5,360 bases of DNA, taken from assembly GCA_021154515.1 (NCBI GenBank), contig JAJKIL010000447.1:1-5360 (forward strand). Reading direction: 5' to 3'. The notes beneath the pieces are model-generated. The model searched no databases. It was not told the DNA's origin and was given only the letters and a program-made list of their open reading frames with translations. The stretch comes from Niastella sp. GTDB lineage: Bacteria > Bacteroidota > Bacteroidia > Chitinophagales > Chitinophagaceae. The position numbers and the translations under genes are program-made. The stretch's first letter is position 1. The number at the start of each line of letters is the position of its first letter. Positions 1 to 5,360 of this stretch are shown piece after piece.

Positions 1-70
1 AGGTTATTTGAGTTTGTTAGTTTCAGGTAAGAGCTTATATCCTCTTCGGGTCTGACTTGGGCCAATTCCC

Positions 71-86
71 GAGCAATTGACTGCTC
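71..86. repeat. Small perfect stem-loop
   Basis: GAGCA at 71-75 pairs perfectly with TGCTC at 82-86 around a six-base loop (ATTGAC). CCC at 68-70 and GGG at 97-99 could add an outer, asymmetric closing helix. There is no following T-run in either direction, so it is not a convincing intrinsic terminator. It is probably a structural part of the repeat element in this intergenic region. Confidence 0.4.
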
Positions 87-109
87 TCACGAAAGCGGGT
101 CCATCTCTG

Positions 110-139
110 CCTCACGCGCCGAAGCTTTAGCGTAGGAGG
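110..139. repeat. Imperfect palindrome centred on AAGCTT
   Basis: The hexamer AAGCTT at 122-127 is flanked by arms that pair outward. Bases 117-119 pair with 130-132 and bases 110-113 (CCTC) pair with 136-139 (GAGG), with two G/T wobbles and three mismatches between. The arrangement resembles the core of a dispersed intergenic palindromic element and directly abuts the 7-bp repeat array. It could form a hairpin in RNA or be a remnant target or end of a mobile element. Nothing in the sequence distinguishes these. Confidence 0.45.
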
Positions 140-143
140 GCCC

Positions 144-185
144 TTTGCCTTCCCACCACTGCCTGGTGCCCACTGCCTACTGCCT
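144..185. repeat. Degenerate heptanucleotide tandem repeat (six units)
   Basis: Six consecutive 7-bp units stay in phase from 144 to 185. Three are the exact heptad ACTGCCT (158-164, 172-178, 179-185). The others (TTTGCCT, TCCCACC, GGTGCCC) are variants around a TGCC core. Read on the minus strand the unit is AGGCAGT, the same family as the array inside prmC at 4988-5029. On that strand the array is followed by GGGCCCTCCTACGC, which resembles the flank after the prmC array. Short 7-bp tandem repeats of this kind are known in intergenic DNA of several bacterial groups, notably cyanobacteria. Their function is not established. Confidence 0.7.
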
Positions 186-221
186 TTTCAACATTGTCTT
201 TTCTATATTAACACTCGTTAG

Positions 222-229
222 TATATTAG
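222..229 (+). promoter_or_regulatory. Possible -7 box for the dehydrogenase gene (weak)
   Basis: TATATTAG differs at one defined position from the Bacteroidota -7 consensus TAnnTTTG and would give a short leader before the ATG at 249. The nearest upstream TTG (194-196) lies 25 bases from it, outside the usual 19-21, so the -33 element is missing. No Shine-Dalgarno sequence precedes the ATG, which is normal for this phylum. Confidence 0.22.
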
Positions 230-248
230 CGCCTCATTAACTTACCAT

Positions 249-1145
249 ATGGATTTGAAAAATATAGCAGTTATTGGCGCCGGCACCATGGGAAATGGCA
301 TTGCGCATGTTTTTGCACAAAATGGTTTTGCCGTAAACCTGATAGATGTAAATGCCGGTCAGCTGGATAAAGCCCTACAGACCATTCAAAAGAACTTCGA
401 CCGCCAGATAGCCAAAGGCGCCGCCACCGAAGAGCAGAAAAAGAATGCCCTGGCCAACCTCACTACATTTACCGATATGGCCCAGGGGGTTAAAGAAGCC
501 CAGCTGGTGGTGGAAGCTGCTACGGAAAACATAGATCTTAAACTGAATATCTTTAAACAACTCGATAACCTGGCCCCCGGCCATGCATTACTGGCTACCA
601 ATACTTCTTCTATTTCCATCACCCGCATTGCCGCCGTTACCAAACGCGCGTCCCAGGTGATCGGGATGCACTTTATGAATCCCGTACCGGTGATGAAGCT
701 GGTAGAGATCATTAATGGCTACGCCACTTCCAAAAACGTTACCGACAGCATTGTTGCGCTGAGCAAACAACTGGGTAAAGTTCCCTGTGTGGTGAACGAT
801 TATCCCGGTTTTATTGCCAACCGGATTTTGATGCCCATGATCAATGAGGCAATCTACAGTCTATACGAAGGCATCGCCGGCGTAAATGAAATTGATACCA
901 TCATGAAGCTGGGTATGGCCCACCCCATGGGTCCCTTACAGCTGGCCGATTTTATTGGATTGGATACCTGTCATGCCATTTTGAATGTGTTGTTCGAAGG
1001 TTTCGGCAACCCGAAATATGCGCCCTGCCCATTACTCACGAATATGGTTACGGCGGGTTATTTAGGTGTGAAGAGTGGTGAAGGGTTTTATAAGTATGAG
1101 GCGGGTAGTAAAGAGCTTGTGGTGAGTGACAGGTTCCGTTTGTAG
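249..1145 (+). CDS. hbd: 3-hydroxybutyryl-CoA dehydrogenase (3-hydroxyacyl-CoA dehydrogenase family)
   Basis: This 298-residue cytoplasmic enzyme should oxidise (S)-3-hydroxyacyl-CoA to 3-oxoacyl-CoA with NAD(P), or run in reverse, in short-chain fatty acid or butyrate-type metabolism. The N-terminal Rossmann domain shows GAGTMG at residues 10-15, with Asp33 at the end of beta-2 as the expected ribose-binding acid. The catalytic residues known for the family are all in place: Ser120 in TNTSS, His141 in GMHFMNP, Glu153 in VEII and Asn191 in FIANR. The C-terminal helical domain carries AHPMGPLQLADFIGLD (224-239) and ends in the typical GVKSGEGFYKY (273-283). Length is slightly above the clostridial enzyme (about 282). 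It is a stand-alone dehydrogenase without a fused enoyl-CoA hydratase. The ATG gives a complete Rossmann start. The gene stands alone on its strand, so its pathway partners are not visible. paaH is an alternative name, and substrate chain length cannot be read from the sequence. Confidence 0.95.
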   Translation: MDLKNIAVIGAGTMGNGIAHVFAQNGFAVNLIDVNAGQLDKALQTIQKNFDRQIAKGAATEEQKKNALANLTTFTDMAQGVKEAQLVVEAATENIDLKLNIFKQLDNLAPGHALLATNTSSISITRIAAVTKRASQVIGMHFMNPVPVMKLVEIINGYATSKNVTDSIVALSKQLGKVPCVVNDYPGFIANRILMPMINEAIYSLYEGIAGVNEIDTIMKLGMAHPMGPLQLADFIGLDTCHAILNVLFEGFGNPKYAPCPLLTNMVTAGYLGVKSGEGFYKYEAGSKELVVSDRFRL

Positions 1146-1154
1146 GTTTTTAAG

Positions 1155-1991
1155 TTATTCATTCCATCCAAACACCTGTTGCCACTTTTCAGGCAAAGGT
1201 AAATTAGGTATGGTATAGGCCGGAACACGCTCGCCATCGCAATAAATAAAGTGTTCCAGGTGCCAGTTGCAGGTATCCGCCTCACTCCATTGGTTGCTGG
1301 CGTATTCTTCCTGGATCTGCAGTTTCCCATTTTGCCAGGTGTACTTGCCATAAAAGCCTTTGCAATGTTCACCCAGATAGATCGACTTTTCCCCGGTGGA
1401 CAAGCCAAAATCATAGTATGATCTTATCTCGGGCAAATGTTCCAGTCTGTCTTCCTCGTTGTTGTACAAATACACGTCGTGGCAGCCAGGCGAAGAGCAG
1501 TTACAGATGCCTGCAGAATAGTTCCAGGTAATTGATACATCTTTAAAGCCATCGAAGTTTATATCGCAAAACTGAATCGCGCTGTCCCTGATCTTTCCAA
1601 ACCCGTTCATTACCTGACGCAGTCGCCAGTTATTGTCTTTTATAAAGAAGAAGAACAGGTTCCTGTCTTCAAACCCCACTAAAGCATGTTGCTTTTGATC
1701 GGTGCAGATATTTCCTTTGTAGAATTGGATGCGGTTGGTGTCGCCTTCAAAAACGGCCAGGGTGTAAAACTGGTTTTCCGCTTTATGACTGTCCAGTTTC
1801 CGAATGCAGTAATCCCGGAAAAAGGCGATCTGCTCGGCGCTGTCCATAGCCTTGCTTAACAGCACCTCGTAAGGAACGGCGTGTACCGATAAGGTATCTG
1901 TTGACTTGTTTTTGCCCCAGGGCCCTTTACCTGGTTTACAGGCTTGAATCAATACGAGGGACAGGATTATTACCGTAATAAACCGTTTCAT
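1155..1991 (-). CDS. Putative lipoprotein of unknown function with a DxNxDGxxD calcium-type motif
   Basis: The 278-residue product starts with a short basic N-terminus, a hydrophobic stretch and a lipobox-like LIQAC, making Cys18 the likely lipidated residue. After cleavage the mature protein begins C-K-P-G, which lacks the acidic surface-export signature seen in some Bacteroidota lipoproteins, so a periplasm-facing location is a reasonable guess. The body has no transmembrane segment. Residues 143-151 read DINFDGFKD, an EF-hand/FG-GAP-like acidic loop as seen in XAC2610-type and related proteins. It is followed by a small cysteine cluster (Cys163, Cys165, Cys170) and later Cys210, Cys241 and Cys251, which could form disulfides outside the cytoplasm. 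Function is unknown. It is the last gene of the ribD cluster, 31 bp after yigZ, and converges on hbd. Confidence 0.75.
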   Translation of the reverse strand: MKRFITVIILSLVLIQACKPGKGPWGKNKSTDTLSVHAVPYEVLLSKAMDSAEQIAFFRDYCIRKLDSHKAENQFYTLAVFEGDTNRIQFYKGNICTDQKQHALVGFEDRNLFFFFIKDNNWRLRQVMNGFGKIRDSAIQFCDINFDGFKDVSITWNYSAGICNCSSPGCHDVYLYNNEEDRLEHLPEIRSYYDFGLSTGEKSIYLGEHCKGFYGKYTWQNGKLQIQEEYASNQWSEADTCNWHLEHFIYCDGERVPAYTIPNLPLPEKWQQVFGWNE

Positions 1992-2022
1992 ACGCTTTCA
2001 GACCTCAGTTAGGAGAAAGATA

Positions 2023-2634
2023 CTACAAATTCTTCTCCACAATTTCCACTCCGCGCATTTCTTTGAACTTATATATAGCTTCGTTAAGCCGGCCCTTGGA
2101 TATGCCGATCACCAGGTGGCAAAACAGGTTCATATCTTTTTCCAATACCGTGCAGTTCAGTTGTTTTACCTGCATCATCACTTCGTTCATTTGCGTATAA
2201 TCGAACTGGAGGGTATAGGCCACTTCAATGGGTTTTTGAACAATGGGCGTTACCTGCAGGGCCAGGGAAGCGGCTGATTTGTAGGCGTTGATCAATCCGG
2301 GCACCCCCAGCAAAGTGCCGCCGAAATAACGTACTACCACTACCAGCACGTTGGTGAGTTTTTTACTGTCTATTTGGCCCAGGATGGGTTTACCGGCGGT
2401 GCCTGATGGTTCGCCATCATCGCTAACGCGGTATGTATTATTATCAAGCCCTATGCGATAGGCAAAACAGTGATGGGTAGCCTTGGGGTGTTCTTTCTTG
2501 ATGGCTTCCATACACTTTTTAAATTCCTCTACCGACTGTATCGGGTAAGTATAGGCAATAAACTTACTGCCACGGTCTTTAAATTCTGCGGAGGTTGATT
2601 TTTCTATGGTGTAAAAGAATTCGAGGTCGGTCAT
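2023..2634 (-). CDS. yigZ: YigZ/IMPACT family protein
   Basis: This 203-residue cytoplasmic protein matches the YigZ family in length (E. coli YigZ is about 205). The N-terminal IMPACT domain (about 15-125) contains SKFIAY (23-28), HHCFAYR (54-60), the signature RVSDDGEPSGTAGKPIL (69-85) and VVVRYFGGTLLGVPGLINAY (99-118). The C-terminal part (about 135-203) corresponds to the small ferredoxin-like DUF1949 domain. The eukaryotic relative IMPACT/YIH1 regulates the Gcn2 kinase by binding Gcn1. The bacterial role is unsettled, with nucleic-acid or translation-factor-like binding suggested from structure. The ATG start places the conserved N-terminus normally, and an A/T-rich leader precedes it. 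The gene starts 28 bp after the transporter gene stops, on the same strand, so it is probably cotranscribed with ribD. Confidence 0.93.
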   Translation of the reverse strand: MTDLEFFYTIEKSTSAEFKDRGSKFIAYTYPIQSVEEFKKCMEAIKKEHPKATHHCFAYRIGLDNNTYRVSDDGEPSGTAGKPILGQIDSKKLTNVLVVVVRYFGGTLLGVPGLINAYKSAASLALQVTPIVQKPIEVAYTLQFDYTQMNEVMMQVKQLNCTVLEKDMNLFCHLVIGISKGRLNEAIYKFKEMRGVEIVEKNL

Positions 2635-2662
2635 AATTAAATGTTATTGAAAAATGGACGGG

Positions 2663-3547
2663 TCATCCATAAGCGATCAACGCAATTGCACCCAGTGATA
2701 AGGCAATTCCCAGCCAGTTGGTGGCTGACAACTTTTCTTTAAAGATCAACCAGGCTACTAAAGCCGTAAGCAGCACAATGCCCATGTTATTGATGGGAAT
2801 AATGGCCGAGCTGTTGCCGGAATAGCCTTTTAAGGCGCCCAGCAAAGTCCAGATGGAAAAATAATTCGGCACCCCGATCCCGATACCTGCCAGGACTGCC
2901 CTGCCAGACATTTTTTGCCGCCCGGTAACAAACAGATAAAACAAAATAAGCCAGCCTACCGAAGCAGCCACACAAAAAGCGGTGATCAGGTAAGCGTTCT
3001 GGTTAGCCGGGTTGATAAATGCCTGTTCAACATATTTTATCATAGTATCGAGCAGGCCGCTGCCCACAAATAACAACAGCGGCATAGCCCAGATGAGCCA
3101 CGATACTTTTTTGTCTTTCCTATTTCCTGCCGCAGGCCGGGTGGTGAACCAAACCGCCAGCAGGGCCAGCGCTACGCCTGCAAACTTCAATATCGTAGCT
3201 TTTTCATGATACAGGTACAGCGAAAACAAAAAGGGTATCACCATCGATAACTTATACGCCACCGTTGCTGCCGCCACGCCAATCTTTTGAACGGTATAGG
3301 CAGCCAGGTTAAACAGCGAAATAAAACAGGCGCCCATAAACAATGCCCACACAAACCAGGGTTGGTGAACCAGCGTCCCGTTTATGGGGAAACTGCCGTT
3401 CACTATACTGCCGGTTATCACACACACGGTATAGTTGTATACAATAGCCTGCAGGTTATTGATGCCCAACCGGTCGATTATTTTAAAGGAAATGGTAAGC
3501 CATGCAGTCAATACGATACTGGCAATGAGAAAAAATAAACTGCTCAA
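2663..3547 (-). CDS. EamA/DMT-superfamily transporter, TTG start
   Basis: The 294-residue protein is an inner-membrane carrier of the drug/metabolite transporter superfamily. About ten hydrophobic segments can be drawn: 2-20, 33-50, 66-86, 91-112, 119-135, 149-166, 184-208, 215-236, 246-268 and 276-293. The two EamA repeats are visible. Each has its fourth helix ending in a conserved Glu-Lys (HEK at 114-116, KEK at 270-272) followed by a last helix. A basic loop (141-147, NRKDKKV) separates the halves. The start is TTG at 3547-3545, embedded in the ribD stop (TTGA). No internal ATG gives an intact first helix, so the TTG is the likely start. The 4-bp overlap implies translational coupling to ribD. 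Substrate is unknown. Known EamA members include the riboflavin importer RibN as well as amino-acid and sugar exporters, so a flavin-related substrate is only a hypothesis from context. Confidence 0.88.
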   Translation of the reverse strand: MSSLFFLIASIVLTAWLTISFKIIDRLGINNLQAIVYNYTVCVITGSIVNGSFPINGTLVHQPWFVWALFMGACFISLFNLAAYTVQKIGVAAATVAYKLSMVIPFLFSLYLYHEKATILKFAGVALALLAVWFTTRPAAGNRKDKKVSWLIWAMPLLLFVGSGLLDTMIKYVEQAFINPANQNAYLITAFCVAASVGWLILFYLFVTGRQKMSGRAVLAGIGIGVPNYFSIWTLLGALKGYSGNSSAIIPINNMGIVLLTALVAWLIFKEKLSATNWLGIALSLGAIALIAYG

Positions 3548-4602
3548 TGGGCCAGGGTTTGCGGGTTCACAAAATATTGAAGGGTATCAGAGAACATTGT
3601 TTCCTGGTGCAACAGTTGGCCGCTTTGCATGCGTGGGGCAGGTAAACCCTGCGGCGCCACCAGCTCGTTATTGGTGATTATGCGTATTTCATCCCATGCT
3701 CCTTCATCAATAAACGATTGCAGCAATTGCGCGCCGCCTTCCACCAGCACACTCTGGATCTTTAACTGGTATAATGCATGCACTACCTGGTTAACAAGAG
3801 GTACATCCTTTGTAACCTGGTAATACATCAGGTTCTCTTTTTCTTCCTGCTTCAGGCTATTGAACACGATGGTTCTCACCTGCTGATTAAACAACTGTAA
3901 CGATGACGGCAATCTCAGGTTCATATCCACCAACAGCCGAACGGGATCCGGGCCGTTCCATAAACGGGTGGTCAATGCCGGATCATCGAAAAGGGCGGTA
4001 TTGGTACCTACCAGAATGGCCGCTTCTTCGCTTCGCCATTTATGTACCAGCCGGTTGGTAAACTCATTGCTGATCAATAAACGTTCTCCCCCGGTCTCCG
4101 TCGCCATTTTTCCGTTGGCCGTTTGGGCCCATTTCAAAATAATATAGGGGCGTTGTTGGGTATTGAAAGTGATGAACCGTTTATTCAGGGTTTTGCAATC
4201 CTGCTCCAGCACGCCCAGGGTAACTTTCACCCCGGCGGCTTTTAATTTTTCTACCCCTTTTCCATCCACCTGTTTAAACGGATCGCGCACGCCAATAACC
4301 ACTTCGGGGATCTTTTTTTCAATGATCAGATCGGCGCAGGGCGGTGTTTTGCCAAAATGGGCGCAAGGCTCCAGCGATACATACATCACCGATTGGGAAA
4401 TCAAATGCCGGTCGGATCCCTGCACGGAATTCACGCAATGCACTTCGGCATGCGGACCGCCATATTTTTGATGGTACCCCTCGCCTATGATGCGGTTTTC
4501 ATGCACCAGCACCGCGCCCACCATGGGGTTGGGCGCCACGTATCCTGCCCCGGCTTTCGCCAGTTCAATACAGCGCTGCATGTATGTTTCGTGAATTGTC
4601 AA
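3544..4602 (-). CDS. ribD: RibD, bifunctional riboflavin biosynthesis deaminase/reductase
   Basis: RibD carries out two successive cytoplasmic steps of riboflavin synthesis: deamination of diaminohydroxyphosphoribosylaminopyrimidine, then NADPH-dependent reduction of the ribose side chain. With a TTG start at 4602-4600 the product has 352 residues. The deaminase domain (1 to about 125) carries PNPMVGAV (24-31), the zinc site HAEVH with His51 and catalytic Glu53, and PCAHFGKTPPC with Cys80 and Cys89. The reductase domain (about 150-352) shows KWAQTANGK (157-165), ILVGTNTALFDDPALTTR (196-213) and VEGGAQLL (287-294). An in-frame ATG at 4662 would add 20 residues, but these have no family counterpart. 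That ATG overlaps the divergent prmC start and lies upstream of the likely promoter. The TTG start yields MTIHETYMQRCIELA, matching how RibD proteins normally begin. It is the first gene of the cluster; the last four bases overlap the transporter gene. Confidence 0.95.
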   Translation of the reverse strand: MTIHETYMQRCIELAKAGAGYVAPNPMVGAVLVHENRIIGEGYHQKYGGPHAEVHCVNSVQGSDRHLISQSVMYVSLEPCAHFGKTPPCADLIIEKKIPEVVIGVRDPFKQVDGKGVEKLKAAGVKVTLGVLEQDCKTLNKRFITFNTQQRPYIILKWAQTANGKMATETGGERLLISNEFTNRLVHKWRSEEAAILVGTNTALFDDPALTTRLWNGPDPVRLLVDMNLRLPSSLQLFNQQVRTIVFNSLKQEEKENLMYYQVTKDVPLVNQVVHALYQLKIQSVLVEGGAQLLQSFIDEGAWDEIRIITNNELVAPQGLPAPRMQSGQLLHQETMFSDTLQYFVNPQTLAH

Positions 4603-4607
4603 TGGTG

Positions 4608-4624
4608 GGCCTCGTTTCGAGGCC
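4608..4624. promoter_or_regulatory. Perfect inverted repeat just before the ribD start
   Basis: GGCCTCG (4608-4614) and CGAGGCC (4618-4624) form a perfect 7-bp, GC-rich stem with a three-base loop. It ends five bases before the proposed ribD TTG and begins directly after the ribD -7 box. If transcription starts upstream of it, the RNA hairpin would sit in the initiation region. If transcription starts inside it, it could instead be a DNA operator. With its compact loop and no following T-run it is unlikely to be a terminator. Confidence 0.55.
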
Positions 4625-4625
4625 G

Positions 4626-4633
4626 CAAATATA
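4626..4633 (-). promoter_or_regulatory. Bacteroidota -7 promoter box for ribD
   Basis: On the minus strand this reads TATATTTG, a full match to the Bacteroidota primary sigma -7 consensus TAnnTTTG. It places the transcription start roughly at 4619-4623, giving a leader of about 20 nt to the TTG at 4602. No TTG is visible 19-21 bases upstream, so the -33 element is missing or degenerate. Its position downstream of the ATG at 4662 supports choosing the TTG as the ribD start. Confidence 0.45.
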
Positions 4634-4647
4634 CGCCAAAATACCCT

Positions 4648-4655
4648 CATCTTTG
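4648..4655 (+). promoter_or_regulatory. Possible -7 box for prmC
   Basis: CATCTTTG matches TAnnTTTG except for the first base and ends five bases before the prmC ATG. If used, the prmC transcript would be leaderless or nearly so. No -33 TTG is seen at the expected spacing. It lies about 15 bp from the ribD -7 box on the opposite strand, so the two promoters would be back to back and overlapping. Confidence 0.3.
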
Positions 4656-4660
4656 CCCCC

Positions 4661-5360
4661 ATGACGGTATACGAGGCGCAACAACAACTTCAAACGGCCC
4701 TGGCTGAGCTGTATGATAACCGCGAGGCGGCCAACATTGCCGACTGGGTAATGGAACATGTTACCGGTCTGCGAAAGATTGACCGTATTATGCATAAACA
4801 GTCGTCCCTGGCCCCTGATGGTGCGGACCGGCTACAGGAATATACCCGGCAACTGCTTACCCATAAACCGGTGCAATACGTTTTACATGAGGCCTGGTTT
4901 TGCGGCATGCCGTTCTATGTGGATGAGCAGGTGCTGATTCCCAGGCCGGAAACGGAGGAGCTGGTTGAGTGGGTGGGGGAAAACGCAAGGCAGTGGGCAG
5001 CGGCCAAAGGGCAAAGGGCAGAGGGCAAAGGCTCCGTCGCGGCCATCAACAATAATCCGGAAATGCTACGCATTCTTGACATTGGTACCGGAAGTGGTTG
5101 TATCCCAATTTCGTTAAAGAAAAAACTGCCGCAGGCAGAAGTATACGCCTGTGATGTAAGTGAAGGGGCTTTGGCGGTAGCTGCCCGCAATGCAGCCGCC
5201 CAACAAACACCCATTCATTTTTTACAGGTCGATTTTTTAGATGCAGACAGCTGGTCATCTCTCCCTGAGGTTGACATCATCGTTAGCAATCCGCCTTATA
5301 TTCCGCAAAGCGATAAAAACACCATGTTGCAAAATGTACTGGCTTATGAACCGCACCTGG
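4661..5360 (+). CDS. prmC: PrmC (HemK), release-factor glutamine methyltransferase, 3' end outside window
   Basis: The frame from ATG 4661 stays open to the right edge, giving 233 codons; the family is usually about 280 residues, so some 60-70 are probably missing. PrmC transfers a methyl group from S-adenosylmethionine to the glutamine of the GGQ motif in release factors 1 and 2, in the cytoplasm. The N-terminal helical domain (1 to about 85) is followed by VLIPRPETEELVEW (91-104). The Rossmann methyltransferase fold starts with LDIGTGSGCIPISL (139-152), an acidic residue after beta-2 (Asp165) and the catalytic NPPY at 210-213. Between PRPETE and LDIGTG there are clearly more residues than in E. 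coli PrmC. Much of the excess (about 110-127, rich in Ala, Lys, Gly, Gln) is encoded by a 7-bp tandem repeat. All visible catalytic motifs are intact, so the gene is probably functional. It is divergent from ribD. Confidence 0.93.
   Translation, partial: MTVYEAQQQLQTALAELYDNREAANIADWVMEHVTGLRKIDRIMHKQSSLAPDGADRLQEYTRQLLTHKPVQYVLHEAWFCGMPFYVDEQVLIPRPETEELVEWVGENARQWAAAKGQRAEGKGSVAAINNNPEMLRILDIGTGSGCIPISLKKKLPQAEVYACDVSEGALAVAARNAAAQQTPIHFLQVDFLDADSWSSLPEVDIIVSNPPYIPQSDKNTMLQNVLAYEPHL
4988..5029. repeat. Heptanucleotide tandem repeat inside the prmC coding sequence
   Basis: Six consecutive 7-bp units occupy 4988-5029. They begin with AGGCAGT and continue with variants around GGGCAAA (exact at 5009-5015 and 5023-5029). 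They are followed by GGCTCCGTCGC at 5030-5040. The unit family, the number of units and the flank resemble the minus-strand reading of the intergenic array at 144-185. Forty-two bases equal 14 codons, so the array keeps the reading frame. It falls in the interdomain linker of PrmC. Confidence 0.7.

Larger units (their letters stand above)
1..248. other. Gene-free, repeat-bearing intergenic region
   Basis: No complete coding region can be supported here. The stretch holds, in order, a short stem-loop (71-86), an imperfect palindrome centred on an AAGCTT hexamer (110-139), a degenerate 7-bp tandem repeat (144-185) and an AT-rich segment (about 186-248) that must carry the promoter of the dehydrogenase gene. 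On the minus strand, bases 86 to 3 are open for 28 codons and run off the left edge. This frame has no ATG, GTG or usual start near its beginning and follows an in-frame TGA at 89-87, so I do not call it a gene. The first 190 bases together look like a composite intergenic element, which is an inference from its internal repeats and from the partial second copy inside prmC. Confidence 0.6.

Noticed and set aside
71..86. Intrinsic terminator for a gene left of the window
   Set aside because: The stem is only 5 bp and no T-run follows on either strand.
144..185. CRISPR array
   Set aside because: The repeats are 7 bp, contiguous and without spacers, so this is a short tandem repeat.
386..712. 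Minus-strand open frame of about 108 codons within hbd
   Set aside because: It is a shadow of the well-supported dehydrogenase gene and shows no domain or initiation context of its own.
4603..4660. FMN riboswitch upstream of ribD
   Set aside because: The region is far too short for the roughly 120-nt multi-helix RFN element and contains only one simple hairpin.
4603..4662. Longer ribD reading frame from an ATG at 4662 (20 extra residues)
   Set aside because: The extra residues have no counterpart in the RibD family, the codon run covers the hairpin and the ribD -7 box, and the ATG overlaps the prmC start codon on the other strand. The TTG at 4602 gives a typical RibD N-terminus.
4163..4707. 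Plus-strand open frames opposite ribD
   Set aside because: They are antisense to conserved RibD motifs (zinc site, reductase start) and are not protein-like.
4690..5258. Minus-strand open frames opposite prmC
   Set aside because: They are antisense to a continuous prmC frame with intact methyltransferase motifs, and their translations are rich in Ser, Cys and Arg without recognisable motifs.

Overview
The window looks like ordinary chromosomal DNA from a Bacteroidota bacterium, most likely the Chitinophagaceae (Niastella/Chitinophaga-like). The evidence is the protein flavour of RibD, PrmC, YigZ and the short-chain 3-hydroxyacyl-CoA dehydrogenase, start codons without Shine-Dalgarno sequences, a Bacteroidota-type -7 box (TAnnTTTG) upstream of ribD, and heptanucleotide repeats. 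The lineage is inferred from memory of these families, not from a search.

Layout: (1) Bases 1-248 hold no convincing gene. They contain a stem-loop, an imperfect palindrome centred on AAGCTT and a degenerate 7-bp tandem repeat, together resembling a dispersed intergenic element. (2) Bases 249-1145 (+) encode a 3-hydroxybutyryl-CoA dehydrogenase. (3) A four-gene minus-strand cluster runs leftward from 4602 to 1155: ribD (riboflavin biosynthesis), an EamA/DMT-type membrane transporter overlapping it by 4 bp, yigZ (IMPACT family), and a lipoprotein of unknown function. Gaps are -4, 28 and 31 bp, so it is probably one operon. It meets the dehydrogenase gene tail to tail with only 9 bp between stops. 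(4) From 4661 (+) to the right edge runs prmC (release-factor glutamine methyltransferase), cut off by the window and divergent from ribD.

The ribD-prmC divergent region is only 58 bp. It carries a -7 box for ribD, a weaker one for prmC and a perfect 7-bp hairpin right before the TTG start proposed for ribD.

The most unusual signal is that the heptad repeat in the left intergenic region recurs inside the prmC coding sequence (4988-5029). It begins with the same AGGCAGT unit, has the same number of heptads, and is followed by a similar GG...CTCC..CGC flank. There it encodes an in-frame, low-complexity insert between the N-terminal and methyltransferase domains. I see no defence system, CRISPR array, transposase, tRNA or rRNA. 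Apart from the repeat element this is a housekeeping region.
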